A stretch of 64,000 bases of DNA from assembly GCA_964017235.1 (NCBI GenBank), contig OZ024930.1, positions 155,620,221-155,684,220 of the forward strand. The letters run 5' to 3'. The position numbers were made by a program, and so were the translations under genes. Shown here piece after piece: positions 54,480 to 64,000 of the stretch. The first letter of the stretch is position 1; each line of letters opens with the position of its first letter. A model generated the notes under the pieces. That model saw only the letters and a program-made list of their open reading frames with translations, was not told where the DNA came from and did not search any database. The DNA is from Sabellastarte sp. h YS-2021 (lineage: Eukaryota > Annelida > Polychaeta > Sabellida > Sabellidae).

Positions 54480-56230
54480 AAAGCATAAAAGCAACAATAA
54501 AGGCAAAAGCTATTTCATGACCCCAGTTTGACCCATACATGGGGGTCAGGAGATAAAACTAACCGGCTATTTAGACTGTCCACATCTGGTTTCCCAATAC
54601 CTCTTAATACATTCCGAAGCTATAATAGCAACAATGAAGGAGATATCAGGTAAAAAACTGCAAAACAGCTATTTTTTACCCCAGTTTAACCCATAAGGGG
54701 GGGGGGGGGGTTGGGTGGTAACACTGACCGGTGTGATGCGATATAATGACTCCCCTCTATTTCTGACTCCTCTCCTTTGATCTTTTGGGGGAGTCATTAT
54801 CTTGCACACAACATTTATCCCCCCAAACAACAGGATTTAGGGGGGTTAGAATATTGCTTGCAAGATACCCATTTAGAAACTGACTCCCCTCTATTGTTTC
54901 TGCACCTATTCAAATGGGGGCAAGTGGGGAGGGGGTGGTGTTATTGTCTCTCAACTTGTACAGGCTCAAGTACACTTTGAGTTAATCAGTGAGATCTTCA
55001 TTTCTCCAGCTCATTTACTTAATGAGGGCAAGTGGGGGGGGGGGGGGGGGGGGGTTGGGGGGGGGGGGTGAGCATTCATAAATCCTTGCTGGTAGTTTGT
55101 ATCTACCTCCATAATTGTCCTCTCAATAACAAAACACATTATAGTTTCAAGGGTACCTTATGCACAAAAAGATTCAATAGGATTAATATCAAAGGAACTG
55201 GAAGCCACATTTTTATTGATAAATTTCCACAGCCACCTATTAAAAAGATCAGCTAATTCATTCTATTGAGAGTTAATAACAACTAGCCAAAGGTAATTCA
55301 AAGCCCATTATATACTATTTTACAATATAGCTAACATAATAGTTTTCATTTTAAAAATATTAAAACAACCACATGTATAACTATATCTTCATATTAAAAG
55401 TGACTTATAAGCCCATATGGGCTGGGCATTGTTGGTGCAGGTCACTATAATAAATGAATAAATAATATCAATAACTTATTTCTCAGCACACGCATGAGTA
55501 CACAACCCCACCAATATGTGCTTTAATGACACTCAATTAAGTGGGAAGTGGGGGGTAAAGGGGGAGTCATAATCTTGCAGGGGGGTCAGAATATTTCAAC
55601 CCCCCTTGCAAGATACTGACCCCCAAGTCAGTAATCTAGGGGAGTCATTATCTCGCACTACACCGGCTACTTAGACTCTCAACATATGCTTTCCCAATAC
55701 TTCTTAATACATTCTCAATCTATAAGAGCAACATTAAAGGAGATATAAGACAAACTCGAAATCAGCTATTTTATGACCCCAGTTTGACCCATGGGGGGGG
55801 GGGGGGGGGGGGGGGCGGGGGGGGGGGGGGGAGGGATCAGGGGGATAAAAGTGAGCAGCTATTTAGATTCTCCACATATGCTTTCCCAATACCTCTTAAT
55901 ACATTCTGAAGCTATAAAAGCAACAATAAAGGAGATATAAGGCAAAAACTCCAAAGCAACTATTTATGACCCCAGTTTAGCCTATAAGGGGGGTAAAACT
56001 GACCGGCTATTTAGACTCTCCACATATGCTTTCCCAATACCTCTTAATACATTCTGAAGCTATAAAAGCAACAATAAAGGAGATATAAGGCAAAAACTCA
56101 AAATCAGCTATTTTATGACCCCAGTTTGACCCATAAGGGGGGGTCGGGGGGGGGTAAAACTGACCGGCTATTTAGACTCTCCACATATGGTTTCCTATTA
56201 CCTCCCAATACATTTTATGGCTCTAAATGC
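54480..56230. repeat. 150-bp array with variable G tracts
   Basis: Units of about 148-161 bp share TTTAGACTCTCCACATATG, CCAATACCTCTTAATACA, GGAGATATAAGGCAAAAAC and GACCCCAGTTTGACCCA. After the last block lies a G run of 6 to about 35 bases, longest at about 55794-55830. The array is split by the TIR element at 54733-55666. Confidence 0.8.
54733..55666. mobile_element. 930-bp TIR element in the G-tract array
   Basis: The left end TGATGCGATATAATGACTCC and the inverse of the right end, TAGTGCGAGATAATGACTCC, match. ACCGG borders both sides, and undisturbed units read GACCGGCTATTT there. The interior has GGGGGAGTCATTATCTTGC words facing both ways and a long G tract at 55036-55069. No coding sequence. 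Confidence 0.65.
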
Positions 56231-57129
56231 AATACTTAAGATAATAGGGGGGTTGAAATAAATTTAAGGCTCTCAGATTGGAAGGTGTGAGGAAATCACC
56301 CATAAATGAGACATTTTTCAAGGGATTGCTCCCAAAATCTAATCAGCTCGCGTTTTCGATAGTATGAACAGGTGTGTCAAAGCATAAGGCTCTGTAGCAA
56401 GTAGTTTTTCCTGAACTGTGATGATGGGGGGTTGTACTTAAAAAAATTGTTTTTGATCATGTGACCTTCATAAAGGTCAAAGGTCAAATTTAAGCATGCA
56501 GAAAAATTTTCCCACGCCTAAGGTATATAAGTGCCAAATATGGTTTGAAACCTTCTAATAACTAGAGATTGCGTCTCGACGCAGTGTATCCCCGGACGGG
56601 ACATCGTTAAGGCGTGAATGTGTCGGGCTTGAGCCTGTTTCCTGGAGTACCAGGTCAGGATTCTCCATAGTACCAGATTACTTCCAAAAGCTAATCACTA
56701 GTTGTTTCACTTATATCTGTCTTTAAAAATTACATTTCATGGATCCAGAAGATCCATATAGTGATCCGGATCGCTTCCAAAACTCAATCATTTCATCCTT
56801 TTACCTTTTCAGACATATTCTAAAAATTTCATCGAAATCCATCCATAAGTTTTTGAGTTATCTTGTACACAGACACATCTGGCAGCCTGGATCCACATGA
56901 TCCAGACAGTGATCCAGATTACTCCCAAAATCTAGTCACTTGTTCTTTGTCCCATTTAAGACATTTCCTGAAAATTTCATAAAAATCCATTCATGACTTT
57001 CAGAGCTATTTGTCTTTAAAAACTAGACTAAGGACGCATCTGTGGCCAGATGCTGGATGTATCCACCGACAAAGGCCAACTAACATAGTTTAGAAGATAA
57101 ACAGCATTTTTCGTTAATAAGCAAGCTGA

Positions 57130-57345
57130 AAGCACTTTTAAGTTTGGCTACCCTTATTTGACCCTGTAGCAGGGGCCCAAGGTGAAGTCTGACCACATCA
57201 AAAGATTCACAGCCCATGATTTCCTATAAGTCGTTTTCACATTGCAAACCTCTAGGACCAATAATAAGCAGGAGGGGCCCAAGGTCAAATGTGACCACAT
57301 GAAAAGATTTGCAGCCCATGACTTCCTATAAGTTGTTTTCATATT
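57130..57345. repeat. Two 144-type units in element C
   Basis: GGGGCCCAAGGT, GACCACAT, AAAAGATT, AGCCCATGA and TTTCCTATAAGT blocks occur twice. The same monomer occurs about 3.5 times in element D. Confidence 0.7.
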
Positions 57346-57349
57346 AATG

Positions 57350-58230
57350 TGTTATTTGAGAAATACTGGCTATCTGCAATACTTCTAGAGATAATTTGCA
57401 TTTACTCATTTTGAGTAGGTGAATAATTAGCTACGGGTCTGAAACTTCACCAAGTGAAAGCTCTCTCAAAAGTAGGCAAATAAGTTATTTGAGAAAAATT
57501 GGCTATCTACAATACTTTTAGAGATAATTCGAATTTACTCATTTTCAGTAGGTGAGTAATTACCTACGGGTCTGGAACTTCACCATGTGAAAGCTCTCCC
57601 AAAAGTAGATGAATGAGTTATTTGATAAGAATTGGATATCTGCAATACTTTTAGAGATAACTAGCATTTACTCATTTTGGAATGAGGTGAATAATTAGCT
57701 ACAGGTCTGAAACTTCACCAAGTGAAAGGTCTCCCAAAAGTAGGTGAATGAGTTATTTGACAAAAATTGGCTATCTGGAATACTTTTAGAGATAATTTAC
57801 ATTTACTCATTTTCAGTAGGTGAGTAATTACCTACGGGTCTGAAACTTCACCAAGTGAAAGCTCTCACAAAAGTAGGTGAAGGAGTTCTTTGACAAAAAT
57901 TGGCTATCTGCAATACTTTTAAAGATAATTTGCATTTACTCATTTTGAGTAGGTGAGTAATTACCTACGGGTCTGAAACTTCACCATGTAAAAGCTCTCC
58001 CAAAAGTAGGTGAATGATTTATTTGAGAAAAATTGGCTATCTGCAATACTTTTAGAGATAATTCGCATTTACTCATTTTGAGTAGGTGAGTAATTACCTA
58101 CAGGTCTGGAACTTCAGCATGTGAAAGCTCTCCCAAAGGAGGTGAATGAGTTATTTAAGAAAAATTTACTATCTGCAATACTTTTAGAGAAAATGCAGAA
58201 TTACTCATTTTTAGTAGGCAAGTAATTTAG
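57350..58230. repeat. 133-bp satellite, about 6.6 copies, inverted relative to 10411-12530
   Basis: CATTTACTCATTTTGAGTAG, GGGTCTGAAACTTCACCA and TTGGCTATCTGCAATACTTT are the reverse complement of words in the element F array. Copies are more diverged from each other than those in F. Confidence 0.88.
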
Positions 58231-58344
58231 CCACAGGCCTAATTTAGACATAAAGCCTACCAATAGAATACTGTGGTGCACCCTCTAATATACCTTGCAA
58301 ACTTGAGAAGGCTAGCTATAATATTTTTTTTGTTAGAGCGGTAA

Positions 58345-59515
58345 TGGTGAAATCTCTCTACACACTGCGGCTATCCAGTGGATACAATGATTTACTCAAC
58401 AGTGAGAACCTGAAAGTAGATATTGCTAAGCTATGCCATGACATAGAGGTCTGCAATTTCACTCTGTTATAGCTGACCAAAAATTATGTGAATAACATAT
58501 TTAAACAAAATGCTGTAAATGTAATAGTTTTCACGTTATAACTGATTTACTCAACAGTGATAACCTCAAAGGAACTATTACTCAGCTATGCAATGAGCTA
58601 CATGTCTGAATTTTTTCTATGTTATAGCTGACCCAAAATTAGGTTTACAACATATTTAAGCAAAATACTGTAAATGCAATAGTTTTCAAGTTACAACTGA
58701 TTTACTCAATAGTGAGAACCTGAAAATAGCTATTGCTCAGCTATGCCATGAGCTATAAGTCTGTAATTTCACGATGTTATAGCTGACCCAAATGTAGGTG
58801 AACAACATATTTTAACAAAATACTCCAAATGCAATATTTTTCAAGTTACAAGTCATTTACTCAACAGCCAGTACCTGAAAATAGCTATTGCTCAGTTGTG
58901 CCATGAGCTACAGGTCTGTAATTTCACTATGTTATAGCTGACCCAAAAGTAGCTGAATAACATATTTACACAAATTTCTGTAAATGCAATAGTTTTCCAA
59001 CTACAACTGATTTACTCAACAGAGTGAACTTCAAAGTAGCTATTACTCAGCTATGCAATGAGCCACAGGTGTGGAACTTCACTATGTTATAGCTGACTCC
59101 GAAATAGGTGAATAACATATTGAAACAAAATACTCTAAATGTAATACTTTTGAAGTTATAAGTAATTTACTCAACAGTGATAACCTAAAAGTAGCTATTA
59201 CTCAGCTATGCCATGAGCTACAGGTCTGAAATTTTACTATGTTACAGCTGACCCAAAAGTAGCTGAATAACATATTTATACAAAATTGTGTAAATACAAT
59301 AGTTTTCAAGTTACAAGTGATTTTACTCATGATGGAAGTTACTGAAAAGCCCAAAAGTAGCTATTACTCACTTAGCTATTGAGACAGACACCCAAGTTAC
59401 TCACCATGTTGTAGCTATGAAAAAAGTATCTGAATAACATATTTTAACAAAATGCTCTAAATGCAACACTTTTCAAGTTATAAGTGATTTAGTGCATGAT
59501 TTCATGACTTTTAAT
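58345..59515. repeat. 155-bp array in element C, about 7.5 copies
   Basis: TTTACTCAACAGTGA recurs at exact 155-base steps (58391, 58546, 58701, 58856, 59011). CTCAGCTATGCCATGAGCTA, a near-palindrome, and ATGTTATAGCTGACCCAAA follow in each unit. Also found in element D. Confidence 0.9.
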
Positions 59516-59519
59516 GCAT

Positions 59520-59975
59520 TTTAGACATTTTTGTCTACTGCAGGCCTAATTTAGACATAAAGCCTACCAAAAAGATAGGGTGGCGAGTCCTCTAGCATAC
59601 CAAGCCACCTGCCAAATATGAAAGAAATCTGGAAAGAAATGTGGACTTTAGGTCGCTAACAAGCAATATTCCACATTTTAGACATTTTTGTCTACCACAG
59701 GCCTAATTTAGACATAAAGCCTACCAAAAAGATAGGGTGGCGAGTCCTCTACCATATCAAGCCACCTGCCAAATATGAAAGAAATCCGGAAAGAAATGTG
59801 GACTGTAGGTCGCTAACAAGCAATATTCCACATTTTAGACATTTTTGTCTACCACAGGCCTAATTTAGACATAAAGCCCACCAAAAAGATAGGGTGGAGA
59901 GTCCTCTACCATATCAAGCCACCTGCCAAATATGAAAGAAATCCGGAAAGAAATGTGGACTGTAGGTCGCTAACA
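59520..59975. repeat. 157-bp array, three copies
   Basis: CCTAATTTAGACATAAAGCC at 59545, 59702 and 59859. Each unit also has GATAGGGTGGCGAGTCCTCT and ATGAAAGAAATCCGGAAAG. A single related segment precedes the 155-bp array at 58230-58270. Confidence 0.9.
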
Positions 59976-60044
59976 AGAAATCTCTGCGGACGCGGACGAC
60001 AACGATGATGAATCCACAGTATCCCCGCTTCGCGTCGGGGATAC

Positions 60045-61434
60045 AATTACATTCACGGATCCAGAAGATCCAGATAGTGGTCCAGATCACTCGCAAAATT
60101 GAACCATTTCTTCCTTTTACCACTTCTTCCTTTTACCATTTGTAACATATCCTGAAAATAGTAAAATCCATTCCAAGATTATGTGCAAGCCTGGATCCAG
60201 ATGATCCAGATCACTCCAAAAATGTAATCACTTGTTCCTTGTACCATTTAGGCCATTTGCTGAAAAAATCCATCCATAACTTTTTGAGGTATCTGTCTTA
60301 AAAAAATTACATTTCATGGATCCAGAAGATCCATATAGTGATCCGGATCACTTCCAAAATTCAATCATTTCATCCTTTTACCACTTCTTCCTTTTACTAT
60401 TTGTAACATAGCCTAAAAATATCATCAAAATTCATTGTAAAATCATGTTGCAGGCTCGATCCAGATGATCCAGACGGTGATCCAGATCATTTTAAAAGTA
60501 TAATCACTTGTTCCTTGTACCATTTAGGTCATTTGCTGAAAATGTCATCACAATCCATCCATAACTTTTTGAGGTATGTCTTATTACATTTCACGGATCC
60601 AGAAGATCCATACAGTGATCCGGATCACTTCCAAAATTCAGTTATTTCATCCTTTTACCTTTTCAGACATATCCTGAAAATTTCATCAAAATCCGTCCAT
60701 AAGTTTTTTTGCTACAATGTACACAAACACATCTGGCAACCTGGATCCAGATGATCCAGACAGTGATCCAGATCACTCCCCAAATCTAATCACTTGTTCC
60801 TCGCACCATTTAGGTCATTTGCTGAAAATGTCATCACAATCCATCCATAACTTTTTGAGGTATCTGTCCGATTACATTTCATGGATCCAGAAGATCCATA
60901 TAGTGATCCGGATCAATTCCAAAATTCAGCCATTTCATCCTTTTACCTTTTCAGACATATCCTGAAAATTTCATCAAAATCCGTCCATAAGTTTTTTTGC
61001 TACAATGTACACAAACACATCTGGCAACCTGGATCCAGATGATCCAGACCACTCCCCAAATCTAATCACTTGTTCCTCGCACCATTTAGGTCATTTGCTG
61101 AAAATGTCATCACAATCCATCCATAACTTTTTGAGGTATCTGTCTTATTACATTTCATGGATCCAGAAGATCCATATAGTGATCCGGATCACTTCCAAAA
61201 TTCAGCCATTTCATCATTTTACCTTTTCAGATATATCCTGAAAATTTCATCAAAATCCGTCCATAAGTTTTTTAGCTACAATGTACACAAACACATCTGC
61301 AACCTGGATCCAGATGATCCAGATCACTCCCCAAATCTAATCACTTGTTCCTCGCACCATTTAGGCCTCGCACCATACGCACATCTCCTGAAAATTTCAT
61401 CAAAATGCACCCATAACTTTTTTAGCTATCTGTG
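60045..61434. repeat. GATCC-rich array, about 280-bp dimeric units
   Basis: TGGATCCAGAAGATCCATA starts units near 60057, 60317, 60595, 60883 and 61159. Each long unit consists of two related halves, one starting GGATCCAGAAGATCC and the other GGATCCAGATGATCCAGA, each followed by a TTCATCAAAATCC block. Frames of about 80 codons through it (MDPEDPYSDPDHF...) repeat with the unit and are not genes. Confidence 0.88.
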
Positions 61435-61719
61435 TTTAACAAGAGGAGAGTGCCCGTGAACGGGCACTGTGTCAGCTGACTGAGTGTTTTTGATTTGTGA
61501 AGGTGATTAGAGGACAGAATAATTATCAGGAAAAGGGCTGTACAGAAATACAGTAAATGGTAACTGAACAGCAAGTTCGAAAGAAATTCCGAAGCTGACA
61601 GAAGAAAAGGATAAAAAAGTTGTGCCCTGTAAATGGTATTATGAAGGAAAATAACAAGGTAATTGTTTAAGTGTAAAAAATAGGTTAAAACATATTTAAA
61701 GAAATACTACAAATGCAAT

Positions 61720-62150
61720 ATCCTCGTTCGACCTTGAAGAAGGGGTCCAAGGTCAAATCTAACCACACAAATACATTCCCAGCTCATGATTTCCTATGGT
61801 TTACCATTCCAAACCTCTAGGACCAATTATAAATGAGTTATAAGCACTTTTAAGCTTGGCTGTCCTCATTTGACCTTGAAGGAGGGGTCCAAAGGTCAAA
61901 TCTGACCATACCAAAAGATTCCGAGCCAATGATTTCCTGTCTGTTTACCATCCCAAACCTCTGGGACCAATAATAAGCGAGTTATAAGCACTTTTAAGTT
62001 TGGCTATCCTTGTTTGACCTTGAAGGAGGTCATTGAAGGTCAAATCTGACCACACCAAAAGATTCCCACCCCATGATTTCCTACAGGTTGGTTTATCATC
62101 CCAAACCTCTAGGATCAATGATAAGGGAGATATAAGCACTTTTCATGACT
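61720..62150. repeat. 144-bp array in element D, about 3 copies
   Basis: TTTAAGCTTGGC/TTTAAGTTTGGC starts at 61850 and 61994. Each unit has GACCTTGAAGGAGG, AGGTCAAATCTGACCA and CCCAAACCTCTAGGA. Confidence 0.85.
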
Positions 62151-62289
62151 GACAAAAAACACCTGTGGCGGCCATCTTGTTTCTCAAAATGAGGCCAAAA
62201 ATATTCCCAGACAACATTTTATGGTTATTAATATATACTGCAAACTTAAGAAAGCTAGCTATAATATTTTTTTTCATCAGAGCAAATTC

Positions 62290-62995
62290 TCTAAATGCAA
62301 TAGTTTTTAAGTTACAAGTGATTTTACTCATGATGGAAGTTACTGAAAAGCCCAAAAGTAGCTATTACTCACTTAGCTATTGAGACAGACACCCAACTTA
62401 CCATATTGTAGCTATGAAAAAAGTAGCTGAATAACATATTTTAACAAAATGCTCTAAATGCAACACTTTTCAAGTTATAAGTGATTTACTCAACAGTGAT
62501 AACCTAAAAGTAGCTATTACTCAGCTATGCCATGAGCTACAGGTCTGAAATTTTACTATGTTATAGCTGACCCAAAAGTAGCTGAATAACATATTTATAC
62601 GAAATTCTCTAAATGCAATAGTTTTCAAGTTATAAGCGATTTACTCAACAGTGATAACCTAAAAGTAGCTATTACTCAGCTATGCCATGAGCTACAGGTC
62701 TGAAATTTCACTATGTTATAGCTGGCCCAAAAGTAGCTGAATAACATATTTATACAAAATTCTCTAAATGCAATAGTTTTTAAGTTACAAGTGATTTTAC
62801 TCATAATGGAAGTTACTGAAAAGCCCAAAAGTAGCTATTACTCACTTAGCTATTGAGACAGACACCCAACTTACTCACCATATTGTAGCTATGAAAAAAG
62901 TAGCTGAACAACATATTTTCACAAAATGCTGTAAATGCAACACTTTTGAAGTTATAAGTGATTTAGTGCATGATTTCATGAATTTTAATGCATTA
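62290..62995. repeat. 155-bp array in element D, about 4.5 copies
   Basis: CTCAGCTATGCCATGAGCTA and GTAGCTGAATAACATATTT recur as in 58345-59515. Two units carry an alternative half (ATGGAAGTTACTGAAAAGCC) that also ends the array in C, so variant types are shared between the elements. Confidence 0.87.
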
Positions 62996-63540
62996 AAAAT
63001 TATTAAAAAAATTTATTAAAAAAAAAGTAAGACAGATCCAGGTCTCATACTCACACAAGAGAATCTACCTCTGGCCTAGTACATATATGCAAGATATGAG
63101 AGAAATCCCTGCAATAGTCACTGAGAAAATTGTGATAAAAAGTTGAAATTTTCACACTTTTGGTGGGGGTACCCCCCTTGTAATGTCTCTAGCAAACAGA
63201 CGAACAGACAGATTTGCAAGCCTTGAACAATTTTTCATCCTCGATAGATAAGGCATCTTTTAAAAAAAACAGCATGTCTCTAGGCCTTGTAGTTTTGGAG
63301 AAGAAGTTGTTCACGCGGACACGGACGCGTACGCCCACGCCGCAGAGTGATGACATAATGTCAGCTGACTGACAAGTCAGCTGACATAAAAATTAAATTT
63401 CATGGATCCAGAAGATCCAGACAGTGATCCGGATCACTCCCAAAATTTAATCACATCTTCCTTTTACCAATTTGGACATATCCTGAAAATTTTATCAAAA
63501 TCCGTCTGTCAGTTTTTGAGTTATCTTGTTTACAAACAAA

Positions 63541-64000
63541 CAAACAAAGAGGGCCCAAAATGACCCTCGGTCAGGTACTTTGGCGGTCAGTGGATGACCT
63601 TCAACGAAGATCTGTAACCGGTCAGCCTGGATGCTGGTACTCCGTCATGTACTCAACCTCAAAAGCCATTTTCAATAGTTTCCACGCAATATAGTCAGCG
63701 TTAAGTGTGAAAATATCTCCAAAAAGGCCAAAAATGCCCCTCGGTCAAGTACTTTGGCGGTCAGTGGATGACCTTCAATGAAGAGCTTCAAGGTCAAATT
63801 TCTGCATGCTTATAGAGGACATATATATGTATTATATATACCAGCCATAGGATGATCTAACTTTCTGTCTTGGAGAACTGGGCCAAAATGTGCAAAAATG
63901 GCCAAAATCTGACCTTTAAGTGGCCACCAGTGACCTTGAGATTGAAGGTCAAGGTCACAAAACAATAGCGTTCGTGGCATTGCCCATATATACCCACATA
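63541..64000. repeat. Start of a further repeat, cut by the window edge
   Basis: CTCGGTCAGGTACTTTGGCG and GGTCAGTGGATGACCTTCAA occur twice (about 63562 and 63738). AAGGTCAAGGTCAC-type words follow. The sequence after the GATCC tail probably belongs to another array element. Confidence 0.5.

Larger units (their letters stand above)
57021..60044 (+). mobile_element. Tandem-array element C
   Basis: 5' end AACTAGACTAAGG with a hairpin (GCATCTG, TGGC, CAGATGC) and a near-copy of the arm (GTATCCACCGAC). 3' end: a CGGACGCGGACG tract, GATGAATCC and a hairpin (TATCCCCG...CGGGGATA) at about 60020-60043. Contents: 144-type units, then 133-, 155- and 157-bp arrays. Removing it joins GTCTTTAAA to AATTACATTC, restoring the GATCC-repeat sequence seen at 60290 and 56725. 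Confidence 0.68.
61439..63388 (+). mobile_element. Tandem-array element D
   Basis: 5' end ACAAGAGGAGAG with a hairpin (AGTGCCCG, TGAA, CGGGCACT) and the arm TGTCAGCTGAC. 3' end: GCGGACACGGACGCG tract, GATGACATAA and a hairpin whose arms are TGTCAGCTGAC and GTCAGCTGACA (63359-63385). Contents: 144-type units (61720-62150), 155-bp units (62290-62995) and an AT-rich part. It interrupts the GATCC repeat at the same place as element C. Confidence 0.68.
56570..63540 (+). mobile_element. Tandem-array element B, host of nested elements C and D
   Basis: Starts ACTAGAGATTGCGTCTCGAC with a tetraloop hairpin (TGCGT, CTCG, ACGCA) followed by the arm GTATCCCCGGAC. Its GATCC-rich repeat body is present in three parts: 56735-57020, 60045-61438 and 63389-63540. 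Elements C and D occupy the gaps. The 3' end is set here only by the ACAAA-rich run near 63540. Confidence 0.55.

Overview
This is a eukaryotic nuclear window, AT-rich and very repeat-dense. It most likely comes from a lophotrochozoan, probably a bivalve mollusc. That guess rests on the mixture seen here: tRNA-headed SINEs, an L1/Tx1-type LINE, a Harbinger transposon, and tandem-array-carrying elements with terminal hairpins of the kind common in bivalves. No species-specific marker was seen.

One host gene is recognisable: a rhophilin (Rho-GTP-binding scaffold with HR1, BRO1 and PDZ domains) on the + strand. Fifteen coding exons run from 1555 to a TAG stop at 39018. The first exon or exons lie left of the window. 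The exons join in a single frame (1980 bases, 659 residues plus stop), with GT/AG borders and matching phases throughout. The gene spreads over about 37.5 kb because its introns are filled with mobile DNA.

Intron contents, left to right: small TIR elements (984-1237, 3666-4271, 6845-7069), a LINE scrap (about 5160-5498), a SINE-like unit (about 7640-7830), tandem-array element F (about 9412-12991), a complete Harbinger transposon with TTA target duplications (13748-18657), a CR1/Jockey-like LINE fragment (about 19670-20830), a fold-back (22585-22712), a SINE split by a 2.4-kb TIR element (25131-27564), a TTAA-flanked TIR element (30007-31181), tandem-array element E (about 31973-33941), an antisense L1/Tx1 LINE fragment (about 35040-36135), a 53-bp tandem array made from copies of the PDZ exon's own splice acceptor (36921-37347), and an intact SINE (37931-38162).

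Beyond the gene (39.8-64 kb) I see no host coding sequence. A TIR-bounded block carries tyrosine-recombinase debris (42.0-46.3 kb). A 356-bp satellite is split by a 4.3-kb LINE with target duplications (47806-52122). A G-tract-rich array is split by another TIR element (54.5-56.2 kb). A nest of array elements B, C and D fills 56.57-63.54 kb.

The most interesting pattern is common to A-F. Each has a family-specific terminal arm at one end and a hairpin of the same arm at the other, beside a GC-rich tract. Between them lie tandem monomers (133, 144, 155, 157, 169 or 356 bp), several of which are shared between different elements. The organisation recalls Helentron/HINE/DINE-1 non-autonomous elements; no Rep-helicase gene is present, so that assignment is inference.
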